64,000 nt of DNA from Methanocrinis alkalitolerans (GCF_029167205.1 NZ_JARFPL010000001.1:1-64000), one strand, 5' to 3'. Positions 54,177-63,911 are shown, counted from the first letter of the stretch. Made by a program: numbers and translations. The notes: a model not told the origin generated them from the letters alone.

Positions 54177-55499
54177 ATGGAAGAGTTTTTCGATCAGAGG
54201 GTGCTGCGGGGAAGAGCGACCAGGATAGTCCTGGACAACGGGGAGCTCGACGAGATATCGGAGAGCTTCTTCGTCGGCGCAGCCATAAGGGCTCTGTCGG
54301 GAGGGTCCTGGGGCTTCGTCGAGACCGAGAGGCTCGACGACCTCCCCGGAGATCTGGAGAGGGCGAAGAGGGCGGCCCGGAGGATCGGCGGAGACGAACG
54401 GCTTGAGCTCGCTTCCTCCCCTCCCGGGAGGGGCGGGAAGGTCCCGGTGAAGAGAGACCCCGCCGACCTATCCCTGGAGGAGAAGGTCGATCTTCTCCGG
54501 GAGATCGAAGGGGCGGCGAAGGTCCCTGGGGTGGGGTCGACCCAGGCCGTCTACAACGAGGTGATCGTCAAGACCCGTTATACCAGCTCCGACGGCAGGG
54601 ACCTGGAGGGGGAGGCGACGAGGGTCGGCTTCTACGTCACCGCAGTCGCAAGCAGGAGCGGAGTCTATCAGGTGGGGATGGAGAGCCGGGCCGGAGCCTG
54701 CGGCCTGGAGCTCTTCAGCGACGTCGATGCGGTGGGCTTAGCCCGGCGGGCGGGAGGGGCCGCCGTCGCCCTCCTGGACGCGAAGGCCCCGAAGGGCGGG
54801 AGCCTTCCGGTCGTCGTCGATCAGGAGCTCGGCGGCGTCTTCGTCCACGAGGCTGTCGGCCACGCCGTCGAGGCTGACATAGTCCTGGAAGGCGGCTCGA
54901 TCCTGGAGGGGAAGATCGGCGAGAGGATAGGTTCAGAGCTTGTCACCGTCAAAGACGATCCGAGCCTTCCCCTTTACGGAGGCTACCCCTTCGACGACGA
55001 GGGGAGCGCCCCGGCCGAGACGGTCCTCGTCGAGGATGGGGTCCTCCTCTCCTACCTCCATTCCCGGGAGACGGCCGGAAGGCTCGGCGGAACCCCTCGA
55101 AACGCCCGCGCACAAGGAAACTCAAGGCCGGTGGTGAGGATGTCCAACACCTACATATCTCAGCCGAAGGACGGCTGGACCCTCGCCGAGATCCTGGAGG
55201 AGATGAAGGACGGGGTCTACCTTTTAGGAAGCAGAGGCGGCCAGGTCTCCACCGCCGAGGGGGTCTTCCAGTTCAACGCCAAGCGCGGCTACCTGGTGGA
55301 GGGGGGTGAGCTGGGCCCCCTCTTGAGGGACGTATCCCTCTCGGGCCACATCCTGGAGATCCTGGAGAGGGTTGTGGCCGTCGGCGACGACCTGGCCTTC
55401 AACAGCGGTCGGTGCGGAAAGTCCGGCCAGCTCGTCCCGGTCAGCGACGGTTCGCCCCACATGCTCATCGAGGAGGCGACGGTGGGGGGGGCAGGATAG
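54177..55499 (+). CDS. tldD: TldD-type metalloprotease
   Basis: This 440-residue TldD homologue carries the HExxxH zinc site in VHEAVGHAVEAD (His224 area), the third ligand region near RNARAQGNSRPVVRMSNTYI and the conserved Gly-rich C-terminal segment ending SPHMLIEEATVGG. TldD works with TldE as a heterodimer that degrades unfolded peptides; no tldE is visible in this window. A gap of 193 bp separates it from lonB. Confidence 0.9.
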   Translation: MEEFFDQRVLRGRATRIVLDNGELDEISESFFVGAAIRALSGGSWGFVETERLDDLPGDLERAKRAARRIGGDERLELASSPPGRGGKVPVKRDPADLSLEEKVDLLREIEGAAKVPGVGSTQAVYNEVIVKTRYTSSDGRDLEGEATRVGFYVTAVASRSGVYQVGMESRAGACGLELFSDVDAVGLARRAGGAAVALLDAKAPKGGSLPVVVDQELGGVFVHEAVGHAVEADIVLEGGSILEGKIGERIGSELVTVKDDPSLPLYGGYPFDDEGSAPAETVLVEDGVLLSYLHSRETAGRLGGTPRNARAQGNSRPVVRMSNTYISQPKDGWTLAEILEEMKDGVYLLGSRGGQVSTAEGVFQFNAKRGYLVEGGELGPLLRDVSLSGHILEILERVVAVGDDLAFNSGRCGKSGQLVPVSDGSPHMLIEEATVGGAG

Positions 55500-55533
55500 G
55501 GTTGAAGGAGTGGGGCGAGCGACGAAATCTGGC

Positions 55534-55593
55534 GATCGTCATGCCGATCGTCAGTGCGATCGTCAGTGCGATCGTCAGTGCGATCATCATATA
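55534..55593 (+). repeat. 12-bp tandem repeat after tldD
   Basis: Five units of 12 bp: GATCGTCATGCC, three identical GATCGTCAGTGC, then GATCATCATATA, which supplies a TATA-like end. The array lies in the 184-bp gap before the nucleotide-sugar dehydrogenase. Confidence 0.9.
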
Positions 55594-55683
55594 TGTCCGG
55601 AGCATCATCCGGCGACAAAGGACTCTAGACGCCGGATCTTTGAACCTATCCATGGCGTCTTATATCGGACGGAGCTGGTCGGG

Positions 55684-56955
55684 GTGAAGATATCGGTGGT
55701 AGGAGGGGGATATGTGGGCTTGGTCTCGTCTGCATGTTTTGCAGAACTAGGCCATAATGTAAATATTATAGAAATAGACTGTAATAAAGTCGAAGCGATC
55801 AACTCCGGAGAGCCACCGATATACGAGAAGGGTCTGGATGGCCTCCTCTCCAGACATGCGGGCGAGAACCTTATGGCGACCGATAGTTACGACGTAATCC
55901 CCGAGTCGGACCTCTCCTTCATCTGCGTGGGAACCCCCCCCGGTCCCGACGGGAACGCAGACCTCTCCATGGTCGCCTCTGCCAGCAGGTCTATAGGCAG
56001 ATATCTGCGGGATGGAGAGGGATATCACGTGGTGGTGGTCAAGAGCACCGTCCCTCCCGGTACGACGGAGGAGCTGGTGATCCCGACGGTTCTCGAGGAG
56101 GCTCGCGGCAGATCCGATGATATCGGCTTCGCCATGAATCCCGAGTTCCTTAGAGAAGGCATGGCAGTATACGATTTTATGCATCCTGACAGGATAGTGA
56201 TCGGGAGCAGAGAGGGCGGGGCGGGAGATCTCGCTGAATCGGCGTACTCCGGGATCGACTCCCCCGTTCTTAGGGTGGGGATCAGGGCTGCAGAGATGAT
56301 CAAATACGCGTCCAACGCCATGCTCGCCACGAAGATCTCCTTCTCCAACGAGGTGGGGAACATATGCAAAGATCTCGACATAGACGTCTACGAGGTGATG
56401 CGCGGGGTCGGCCTTGATCACCGGATCTCCCCCCATTTTCTCAATTCTGGCGCTGGCTTTGGGGGAAGCTGTCTGCCGAAGGACGTCTCGGCTCTGATAC
56501 GCCTAGCAGAGTCTCTCGGAGAATATCCGGTTCTGCTGAAGTCCGTCATTGAGGTCAACGAGCGCCAGCCTCACAGATTGGTGAAGCTCCTCGAGGAGAA
56601 GATCGGCGATCTTTTTGGAAAGGAGGTCGCAGTACTGGGGCTCGCGTTTAAAGGCGATACCGATGACGTCCGCGATTCGAGGGCTATAAAGGTGATTCTG
56701 GACCTCAAGGAGAAAGGCGCCTCCGTCAAGGCCTACGATCCTCTGGCGATCCCCAACGCGCGAAAGGTGGTCCCTGATATCAAATACTGCAGAAGCGCGG
56801 CTGAAGCTCTCGAGGGCTGCGACGCCGGTCTCATAATGACGGAGTGGGCCGAGTTTGCCTCCCTCGACGAGGAGTTCGACATGATGAAGTCCAGGGTGAT
56901 CCTGGAAGGGAGGCGTATCCTCTCCTGCGAGGATGCTGAGGGGATATGCTGGTAG
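55684..56955 (+). CDS. UDP-glucose/UDP-sugar 6-dehydrogenase
   Basis: The 423-residue enzyme oxidises a UDP-hexose to the uronic acid with two NAD. It starts at GTG 55684 with a Rossmann motif (KISVVGGGYVGLVSSACFAE), has the substrate-binding VGTPPGPDG, the catalytic Cys in GFGGSCLPKDVSAL (about residue 262) and a C-terminal GLAFKGDTDDVRDSRA. UDP-glucose is the likeliest substrate; a UDP-N-acetyl sugar is possible. It opens the surface-glycan cluster. Confidence 0.88.
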   Translation: MKISVVGGGYVGLVSSACFAELGHNVNIIEIDCNKVEAINSGEPPIYEKGLDGLLSRHAGENLMATDSYDVIPESDLSFICVGTPPGPDGNADLSMVASASRSIGRYLRDGEGYHVVVVKSTVPPGTTEELVIPTVLEEARGRSDDIGFAMNPEFLREGMAVYDFMHPDRIVIGSREGGAGDLAESAYSGIDSPVLRVGIRAAEMIKYASNAMLATKISFSNEVGNICKDLDIDVYEVMRGVGLDHRISPHFLNSGAGFGGSCLPKDVSALIRLAESLGEYPVLLKSVIEVNERQPHRLVKLLEEKIGDLFGKEVAVLGLAFKGDTDDVRDSRAIKVILDLKEKGASVKAYDPLAIPNARKVVPDIKYCRSAAEALEGCDAGLIMTEWAEFASLDEEFDMMKSRVILEGRRILSCEDAEGICW

Positions 56956-57015
56956 TTTCTTTCTGCAACCATAGGCTTTGAAGCTCAAAAGAGAATTTCG
57001 ATATGGAGTACAGAT

Positions 57016-57747
57016 ATGCAAGGATTGATACCAGCGGCAGGCGGTGGCACCAGGCTCGGCCCCTTCACCAACGCCATCCCAAAAGAGCTCCTTCCCGTTG
57101 GGAATAAGGCCGTAATCGAGCACGTCGTAGAGGCGATGAGGCTTGCGGGGATCGACGATATCGTAGTCGTCGTCAGCCCTCACAAGCACGGCCTCTCAGA
57201 CTACCTCGGCTCCGGCCGGAGGTTCGGCGTCAACCTCACCTACGTAGTCCAGGATGAGAGAAAAGGGCTCGCAGATGCGGTCCTCTCCGGAGAGCACGCC
57301 ATCGACGGAAGCTTCGCCGTCGTCCTGGGGGACAACTTCTTCCGTCCCAAGGATTTTTTGAGGGATCTCATCTCCTACCATGTGGAAGAGGGAGCCGACG
57401 CCACCATCGGCGTCGCAGAGGTGGAGGACGTTACACGCCACGGGATCATCATGGCCGAGGGGGACCGGATAAAGTACATCATCGAGAAGCCCTCACCTGA
57501 GGAGGCGCCCAGCAGCCTCGGAGCCATAGGGGCTTACGTCTTCGAGAGGTCCATCTTCGACTCCATCCGGGAGACGAAGCCTGGATATAATGGAGAGCTC
57601 CAGCTGACAGATTCGGTGATGGTGGCCATCGATCGGGGAAGAAGAGTCCTTTACAGGAAGATCGAAGGGATTCACATAGATGTGGGGACCCCTGGGGATC
57701 TTATGCTCGCAAACAAGTGGTATATGAATAACGAGGAGTCTTTGTGA
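57016..57747 (+). CDS. sugar-1-phosphate nucleotidyltransferase
   Basis: This 243-residue enzyme has the signature LIPAAGGGTRLGPFTNAIPK near the N-terminus, the metal-binding VVLGDNFF, and the sugar-binding EKPSPEEAPSSLGAIGAYVF. Such enzymes (RmlA/GalU-like) make dTDP- or UDP-glucose from glucose 1-phosphate. It would feed the dehydrogenase encoded just upstream. It is slightly shorter than RmlA, lacking its C-terminal regulatory part. Confidence 0.87.
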   Translation: MQGLIPAAGGGTRLGPFTNAIPKELLPVGNKAVIEHVVEAMRLAGIDDIVVVVSPHKHGLSDYLGSGRRFGVNLTYVVQDERKGLADAVLSGEHAIDGSFAVVLGDNFFRPKDFLRDLISYHVEEGADATIGVAEVEDVTRHGIIMAEGDRIKYIIEKPSPEEAPSSLGAIGAYVFERSIFDSIRETKPGYNGELQLTDSVMVAIDRGRRVLYRKIEGIHIDVGTPGDLMLANKWYMNNEESL

Positions 57748-57822
57748 CCCGGATCGTTCTATATTTTGATATTCTATCTATAGCCCTGACGGTGGTTGGC
57801 TGAAAAGGAGGTGCCTGGAGCT

Positions 57823-58968
57823 ATGAGCAAGATATGCATATTCGGACCTTCAAAACATTTCTTCAGTGGTTTGAGCTACTACACCATCAGGGTTTCGAAT
57901 GCATTAGCGGAGGAGAACGAAGTCTCGGTCGTATTATTCAGAAAGCTTCTCCCCAAGTTATTATTTCCGGGCAGAAAGCACGTGGGCAAAGATCTCTCAG
58001 ATTTGAACCTGTCCGGGGAGATCGACGAGCGCTACATCGATTGGGACTCGCCTTTGAGCTGGCTCAGAGCATATCATTTCTTGAGGAGAGGCAATCCTCA
58101 GATCCTGATATTCCAGTGGTGGACCTCTTCTGTGGGTCACATTTACGCCATCTTCAAGTTGATAAACCGTTTGTTCCTGCACAAAAAGATAATCGTGGAG
58201 TTTCATGAGGTCGTCGATCCTCTCGAGGAGTCGATACTTCCGATAAGGATATACTCCAGGATAATTGGACGGATAATCACAAAGAACATTACCGCCATAA
58301 CTCACTCAAATGCAGATAAGGAGCTGATAGCAGAGAAATACCGCCTCCCCTCAAAGGATATATCGGTCATCCCTCTTGGTCCCTTCGATCATTTTAAAAA
58401 AATAAATAAGGAAGAAGCCAGGAGGAGGTTGGGAATAACGGATAATTATGTGATTTTATATTTTGGACTGATAAGAAAATACAAGGGGGTGAACCACCTC
58501 GTCGAGGGCTTCAGCCAGATCCCTGAAGAGAAGGTGCGCCCCATGAGGTTGCTCGTGGTGGGTGAAGTTTGGGACGATTTGGGGTTAGAGGAGTTGATAG
58601 AGGCCTCACCCCACAGGGATAAGATATCTCTAAGGGACGAGTACGTCCCGGACGACGACGTATCCCTTTATTTCTCCGCTGCGGATCTTTTGGTCTTGCC
58701 ATATCTGAGGGCGTCTCAGAGTGGTGTAGCGCACATTGCGATAACCTACGGGATACCGGTCATTACAACGAAGGTCGGCGGTCTCGCGGAGTCCATGTCC
58801 AGCTATGAAGGCGCAACTTTCATCTCCCCTGGGGATCCCACCGAGATAAAAGATGAGATCTTGAGATGTTTCGATATCTCCGCGTCACGGAACATCAGGT
58901 CTTCAGAGATGGGCTGGGAAGATATCGCGAAGAGGTACGCCGAGATATTCGAGGCGACTCTGAGATGA
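57823..58968 (+). CDS. GT4-family glycosyltransferase 1
   Basis: The start at ATG 57823 is supported by AAGGAGGTG about 13 bases before it. The 381-residue GT-B enzyme has an N-terminal acceptor half (KICIFGPSKHFFSGLSYY) and a donor half with VIPLGPFDHF, ILYFGLIRKYKGVNHLVEGF and the E-x7-E-like segment EASQ-type ADLLVLPYLRASQSGVAHIA. It probably adds a sugar to a lipid carrier or growing glycan at the inner membrane face. Its stop overlaps the next glycosyltransferase. Confidence 0.85.
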   Translation: MSKICIFGPSKHFFSGLSYYTIRVSNALAEENEVSVVLFRKLLPKLLFPGRKHVGKDLSDLNLSGEIDERYIDWDSPLSWLRAYHFLRRGNPQILIFQWWTSSVGHIYAIFKLINRLFLHKKIIVEFHEVVDPLEESILPIRIYSRIIGRIITKNITAITHSNADKELIAEKYRLPSKDISVIPLGPFDHFKKINKEEARRRLGITDNYVILYFGLIRKYKGVNHLVEGFSQIPEEKVRPMRLLVVGEVWDDLGLEELIEASPHRDKISLRDEYVPDDDVSLYFSAADLLVLPYLRASQSGVAHIAITYGIPVITTKVGGLAESMSSYEGATFISPGDPTEIKDEILRCFDISASRNIRSSEMGWEDIAKRYAEIFEATLR

Positions 58969-60038
58969 AGATCCTCCAGATATCTCCTCGATATCACCCC
59001 GATATCGGCGGCGTGGAAACTCACGTCAAGGAGATCAGCGAAAGGCTGGCAGAAAGGGGTTTCGAGGTCGAGGTCGTCTCTACCGACCCGACGGGAAGGC
59101 TCCCGGAGAACGAGATCATAAACGGGGTCGCTGTGAGACGGTTCAGGTCGATAGCTCCGGATAATGCCTATTTCTTCGCTCCCCAGATCTACCTTTATCT
59201 CAAGAGGGCGAGGTGCGACGTGATCCATGCCCACGGCTACCACGCTCTCCCGGCATTCTTCGCGGCGATGGCGAAGGGCGACAGGAAGTTCGTCTTCACC
59301 CCCCATTATCATGGAAGGGGTCACACCCCGTTCAGAGACCTCCTGCACAAGCCTTACAGGCTGATCGGATCGAGGATATTCGAGGCGGCCGACAGAGTAG
59401 TATGCGTATCTCTCTTTGAGAGGGGACTTCTGGAGACGGATTTCGACGTCCCCGGCGAAAGGATAGAACGAACGACGAACGGGATAAGCCTCGACGAGTT
59501 TCAGTGCGATGCGGGCGAGAAGGACTTGAGCAAGATCCTCTATGTCGGAAGGCTCGAGGAGTATAAAGGCGTCCAGCATATAATTCGAGCTCTGCCTCAC
59601 CTCGGCGATCGAAGACTGGTGGTGGTCGGGCGGGGTCCCTACGAGGGGGAGCTGAAGCGTCTTGCTGAGGATCTCGGAGTGGAGGAGAGGGTCGAGTGGT
59701 TACGGGATCTTTCCAGAGAGGAGCTCCTGGATCACTACAGGTCTGCGGGGGTCTTCGTCATGCTCTCGTCCTTTGAGGCCTTCGGGATCACCGTCGCCGA
59801 GGCGTTGGCCAGCGGGACACCCTGCATCGTCGCGGAGGGGAGCGCGTTGGAGGAGTTCGTCGACGGCAAGACCTGCGTCGGATTGAGCCGTCCGATAGTT
59901 GTTGATCAGCTGGTAGAACGTATCGGCGACCTCTCGGGCGAGGTGGTCGGCGAAGGGGACCTGCGAAGAGATAATATCAGGTCGTGGGACGAGGTCGCGG
60001 ACCAGCACGTGAAGTTGTATGAGAGGTTGGTGGGTTGA
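58965..60038 (+). CDS. GT4-family glycosyltransferase 2
   Basis: ATG 58965 overlaps the previous stop (ATGA). The 357-residue protein is a typical GT4 enzyme: ILQISPRYHPDIGGVETHVK, the donor-half KILYVGRLEEYKGVQHIIRA, and the EAFGITVAEALASGTPCIV motif with both catalytic-site glutamates. The donor and acceptor sugars are not predictable. It works in the same pathway as its upstream neighbour. Confidence 0.88.
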   Translation: MKILQISPRYHPDIGGVETHVKEISERLAERGFEVEVVSTDPTGRLPENEIINGVAVRRFRSIAPDNAYFFAPQIYLYLKRARCDVIHAHGYHALPAFFAAMAKGDRKFVFTPHYHGRGHTPFRDLLHKPYRLIGSRIFEAADRVVCVSLFERGLLETDFDVPGERIERTTNGISLDEFQCDAGEKDLSKILYVGRLEEYKGVQHIIRALPHLGDRRLVVVGRGPYEGELKRLAEDLGVEERVEWLRDLSREELLDHYRSAGVFVMLSSFEAFGITVAEALASGTPCIVAEGSALEEFVDGKTCVGLSRPIVVDQLVERIGDLSGEVVGEGDLRRDNIRSWDEVADQHVKLYERLVG

Positions 60039-60320
60039 CCTCTGATTTTGCTCTCCCACTTGCAGGAGATATCCGGAGGTGTACTGGAAGGCGGGGTTCG
60101 ACTGGGATATGACCGAGATTTGACCGAGATTTGGCCAGGCATCTACCATCGGTGCCTGAGATGATGGTCGGTGTATCTGAGTTTAATCGGAAAAACTTTA
60201 AATGATGGCCGATGATGGCCTCGACGGACGCGAATGGAGAATGATGGTTGAGAATAATGGCGAAGGTTATAAAAACCTGCAAGCCTTCGAGCCTTTCGTC
60301 CGATCTGGAGATGAAGCAAC
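60039..60320 (+). promoter_or_regulatory. repeat-rich gap and promoter of the GMD gene
   Basis: No gene is seen. Two copies of an 11-bp unit GACCGAGATTT (60111-60132) are followed by several ATGATGG-containing repeats (60160-60250). A clear TATA-like GGTTATAAAAACC (60264-60276) lies about 45 bp before the ATG at 60321. Confidence 0.5.
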
Positions 60321-61295
60321 ATGACCAAAGCGGCGTTGATCACCGGGATAACAGGGCAGGACGGATCGTACCTCGCAGAGCTCCTGCTGGCCAAGGGCTA
60401 TGAGGTCTACGGCCTCGTCAGAAGGCTCAGCACCCCGAATATGTCCAGGATAAGTCATATCGCGGACAACATAATATTTCTCGAAGGGGACCTCACCGAC
60501 CAGTCCTCCCTCAACGTCGCGGTCCAGACGGCCCAGCCCGACGAGGTCTACAACCTCGCCGCTCAGTCCTTCGTCGCCACATCCTGGAACCAGCCGGTCC
60601 TCACCGGGAACGTCACGGGCCTGGGGGTCACCCGGATCCTCGACGCCGTGAAGCACTTCTGCCGCGACGCCAAGTTCTACCAGGCCTCCAGCAGCGAGAT
60701 GTTCGGAAACGTCGAGGAGGTCCCCCAGAACGAGGATACCCGGTTCTGCCCCCGCAGCCCCTACGCCATCGCCAAGGTCTACGGCTACTATACGACGGTG
60801 AACTACAGAGAGAGCTACGGGATGTTCTGCTGTAACGGCATCCTCTTCAACCACGAGTCTCCGAGGCGAGGGATCGAGTTTGTTACGAGGAAGATCACCG
60901 ACGGAGTCGCCAGGATCCACGCTGGCCACTCAAAGGAGCTGCGGCTCGGAAACCTCGACGCCAAGAGGGACTGGGGGTATGCGGCCGATTACGTCGAGGC
61001 GATGTGGCGGATGCTCCAGCAGGACGCCCCCGACGACTACGTCGTCGCGACCGGCGAGAGCCATTCGGTGAGGGAGTTCGTCGAGATGGCCTTCTCCTCG
61101 GTCGGCCTTGACTGGCGGGATCACGTCAAGATGGACGAGAGGTTCATGAGGCCCGCCGAGGTCCCGGAGCTGCGGGGTGACGCCTCGAAGGCGAAGGAGG
61201 CGCTCGGGTGGGCGGCGAAGACGTCGTTTGAGGAGCTCGTCGAGATGATGGTGGGAGCGGACGTAGAGAGGATGGTGGCGGATCACGGAAGGTAA
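60321..61295 (+). CDS. gmd: GDP-mannose 4,6-dehydratase
   Basis: The 324-residue short-chain dehydrogenase/reductase makes GDP-4-keto-6-deoxymannose, precursor of GDP-fucose, rhamnose or perosamine. It has GITGQDGSYLAELLLAKGYE (NADP binding), SSSEMFGNV, the catalytic SPYAIAKVYGYY Tyr-Lys pair, and a GNLDAKRDWGYAADYVEAM segment typical of GMD. No epimerase or aminotransferase lies beside it in this window, so the final sugar is unknown. Confidence 0.93.
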   Translation: MTKAALITGITGQDGSYLAELLLAKGYEVYGLVRRLSTPNMSRISHIADNIIFLEGDLTDQSSLNVAVQTAQPDEVYNLAAQSFVATSWNQPVLTGNVTGLGVTRILDAVKHFCRDAKFYQASSSEMFGNVEEVPQNEDTRFCPRSPYAIAKVYGYYTTVNYRESYGMFCCNGILFNHESPRRGIEFVTRKITDGVARIHAGHSKELRLGNLDAKRDWGYAADYVEAMWRMLQQDAPDDYVVATGESHSVREFVEMAFSSVGLDWRDHVKMDERFMRPAEVPELRGDASKAKEALGWAAKTSFEELVEMMVGADVERMVADHGR

Positions 61296-61296
61296 G

Positions 61297-61935
61297 ATGA
61301 AGTTTGGGGCTCAAGTCCCAAGGGAACACTATTTCAAAGATTACGATACCAAGGAGCGTTTTATCAGCTATTGGTATCAGATTGACGAGGTCTTGAGGAC
61401 GAATCCCAAAAACGTATTGGAGATCGGCGTCGGAAATAAGACGGTCAGCAATTACTTGAAAAATCAGGGGATCGAAGTAACCACCGTCGATATAGATCCC
61501 AGTTTGGAGCCCGACCGGGTCGGAAGCGTAACGAATCTAAGAAAATTTTTTGAAGAGGGTTCTTTTGATACGTTATTATGTGCTGAGGTGTTGGAGCACC
61601 TGCCCTTCGATTGTTTTGAGGTTGCTTTAAAAGAGATGAAGTATGTAGCCAAGAATTTTGTAATACTATCTTTGCCGTACTTTGGCATCGAATTTATGTT
61701 CAGATTTAAGGTCCCTTTAGTTAAAGAGAAGAAATTATTATTTAAAATCCCATATTACAGAGAGCATAGGTTTGATGGGGAGCATTACTGGGAGATCGGC
61801 AAAAAAGGATATTCGATTAAATTCATATTAAAAATTTTATCTAAATTATTTGTTATTAACCGATATTATTACATAGCAGATAACCCATATCATATGATTT
61901 TTGCATTGGACGTGAAAGACAAAGAGATTAACTAA
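61297..61935 (+). CDS. SAM-dependent methyltransferase 1
   Basis: The 212-residue class I methyltransferase has motif I VLEIGVGNKTVSNYL, an acidic strand end VTTVDIDPS and motif IV LLCAEVLEHLPFDCFE. It begins one base after the gmd stop, suggesting co-translation, yet is much more AT-rich than gmd, so it may come from a different source. It probably methylates a sugar or lipid-linked glycan. Confidence 0.82.
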   Translation: MKFGAQVPREHYFKDYDTKERFISYWYQIDEVLRTNPKNVLEIGVGNKTVSNYLKNQGIEVTTVDIDPSLEPDRVGSVTNLRKFFEEGSFDTLLCAEVLEHLPFDCFEVALKEMKYVAKNFVILSLPYFGIEFMFRFKVPLVKEKKLLFKIPYYREHRFDGEHYWEIGKKGYSIKFILKILSKLFVINRYYYIADNPYHMIFALDVKDKEIN

Positions 61936-61949
61936 GGGAATGCTGATAA

Positions 61950-62708
61950 ATGGCGATCTTCAAGGAAGTTCGAAGAATTATAACGCTAAGTAGGTACCTT
62001 ATTGGATCGTATCTAGATATCTTCCGTTCCATCCAATATAAGGGCGATATCGTTATTTGCCCCATATGTGAAGGCCACTTCAAGTACTTCTTGCCCTTCG
62101 GCGTTAATAAAAGGCCGAACGCCATGTGCCCACATTGCCGATCTCTCGAGAGACACCGACTTCTCTGGCTTTATATGAGAGATCGAACCCGCTTCTTTGA
62201 AGACGATATCAAAGTTCTTGAGATCGCTCCTCATTATTACATACAGCGAAAGTTCAGATCGATGCCAAATCTTGATTATGTGAGTGTGGATTTATATTCA
62301 CGTTTAGCTATGATTAACATGGATGCAACAGATATAAAATTTCCTGAAGGATCTTTTGACTGTGTCCTCTGTTATCACGTCTTGGAGCATATACCAGATG
62401 ATAAAAAGGCCATGAGCGAGATACTAAGGGTTTTAAAGCCAGGTGGATGGGGGATTTTGCAGGTACCGATCCTTGCGGAGACAACCATCGAGGACCCTGC
62501 GATCAATTCCCCAGAAGATCGAGAGAGGGTCTATGGACAGTCTGACCACGTAAGAGCTTATGGACTTGATTACAAAGATAGGCTTGAAGACGCAGGATTT
62601 ATCGTGACGGTGGATGATTACGTAAGCGAGCTAGGCGGCGAAGTCGTCAGAAGATGCGGGCTGGAGAAGGATGAATGTATTTATTACTGCGTAAAGCCTT
62701 CTCTTTAG
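61950..62708 (+). CDS. zinc-finger SAM-dependent methyltransferase 2
   Basis: Residues 30-60 form a four-Cys zinc site (VICPICEGHFKYF, then AMCPHCRSLERHR). The methyltransferase core follows: VLEIAPHYYIQRKF, DYVSVDL, a MDATDIKFPEGSFD acidic block, CYHVLEHIPDDKKAM and LKPGGWGILQVP. Such proteins are common in surface-polysaccharide clusters. It is 14 bp after methyltransferase 1 in the same AT-rich block. Confidence 0.85.
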   Translation: MAIFKEVRRIITLSRYLIGSYLDIFRSIQYKGDIVICPICEGHFKYFLPFGVNKRPNAMCPHCRSLERHRLLWLYMRDRTRFFEDDIKVLEIAPHYYIQRKFRSMPNLDYVSVDLYSRLAMINMDATDIKFPEGSFDCVLCYHVLEHIPDDKKAMSEILRVLKPGGWGILQVPILAETTIEDPAINSPEDRERVYGQSDHVRAYGLDYKDRLEDAGFIVTVDDYVSELGGEVVRRCGLEKDECIYYCVKPSL

Positions 62709-62738
62709 CCACTGCATTCTATATACTACAGCATATTT

Positions 62739-63911
62739 TCAAGGTATAATATCTTCGATAATATTAGTAAATTTCTTATATTGAGCGTCAAAATTGAAAA
62801 TAGCTGCTCTTTCCCTCGCTTTATCGGAAAGTTCGGTATAATATTGATCATCCGAACAAATTTTGTTAATCTTGTCAACCCAATCTTCTATGCAAAATGG
62901 ATCGTCAACGATAATTCCAGCATTGGATACTACTTCAGGCAAACCGCCCCGTTTACTCACGATTGTAGGGATTCCGTTTAACATCGCTTCGACGCAGACT
63001 CTGCCAAAAGGCTCTGGCCAGATTGAGGGAACCAAGAGAACTTTGGTTTTAGAATAAACCTCCCGCATGTCATCAGTCCATTCTATATAGGTGATGTTTT
63101 CTGCATTTTCAAGTTCAGATTTGAATTCAAAATGGGGAGGAATTTTACCAACGCATAGAAATCTATTACCAGGCATCTTTTTGGCTATATCTAAAAAAAT
63201 TTTAACACCCTTTAATATATCCGGTCTTATCATTGTTATAAATTTACTGTTATGGGTATCAGATTCGACCGATTTATACTCTATAAATGGATAAATATAT
63301 TCAGATTCAACATCAAACCACTCCCTAGTAAGATCCGAGACAAATCGGCTGTTCGCAATAACAGAATCTGCCCCTTTTACGGTTCTTTCGCTCCATTTAA
63401 GCAACTTCCTCGAAAATGGGTACTGAAGAGAGTCTTGGCCGAATTTAAGGGCGTTATAGAGTTTCGAGTTCATATTAGGTAAGCAACGCCAACATACTTT
63501 ATTACATTTGATCCCATTCGCAAAACCTATAGGGCAGAAATGCGAATAATCACGGATAAATAGGGCAGAAGGAATATTATATTTCATCGCTATTTCAACG
63601 CTCGGTAAAGCGAACTCTAATTGGGTTAAAATCATGTCTGGCCTATTTTCGCTGACAAAATTGTCTAGTATAGATAACCACTTCTTACATTCCATATAAG
63701 TCTTAATATGCCTAAATTGAGGTATATTGATCGATGCAGCTCTCTCATGTATATGTAATTGATCTTTTATTATTTCATTGAATGAATGGCCGTTGGTGAT
63801 GATATGAACCTCTTTCTCTTCTGAAAGACGTTTTGCCAACGTATACATCGAAAGCTCTGCACCACCAATTATAGGATAAAAATTTCTTACTGAAACTAAG
63901 ATTTTAATCAT
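62739..63911 (-). CDS. GT4-family glycosyltransferase 3
   Basis: The 390-residue protein on the opposite strand has an N-terminal half (ILVSVRNFYPIIGGAELSMY) typical of GT4 enzymes, a Cys-rich stretch CPIGFANGIKCNKVCWRC often seen in surface-glycan glycosyltransferases, and a donor half with PSIWPEPFGRVCVEAMLNGI holding the E-x7-E motif. It is convergent to the methyltransferase operon, AT-rich, and probably the first gene of a further glycan operon beyond the window. Confidence 0.85.
   Translation of the reverse strand: MIKILVSVRNFYPIIGGAELSMYTLAKRLSEEKEVHIITNGHSFNEIIKDQLHIHERAASINIPQFRHIKTYMECKKWLSILDNFVSENRPDMILTQLEFALPSVEIAMKYNIPSALFIRDYSHFCPIGFANGIKCNKVCWRCLPNMNSKLYNALKFGQDSLQYPFSRKLLKWSERTVKGADSVIANSRFVSDLTREWFDVESEYIYPFIEYKSVESDTHNSKFITMIRPDILKGVKIFLDIAKKMPGNRFLCVGKIPPHFEFKSELENAENITYIEWTDDMREVYSKTKVLLVPSIWPEPFGRVCVEAMLNGIPTIVSKRGGLPEVVSNAGIIVDDPFCIEDWVDKINKICSDDQYYTELSDKARERAAIFNFDAQYKKFTNIIEDIIP

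Noticed and set aside
60160..60250. C/D box RNA suggested by ATGATGG and CTGA
   Set aside because: Box C consensus is imperfect, spacing between boxes is too short and the motifs belong to a simple repeat.
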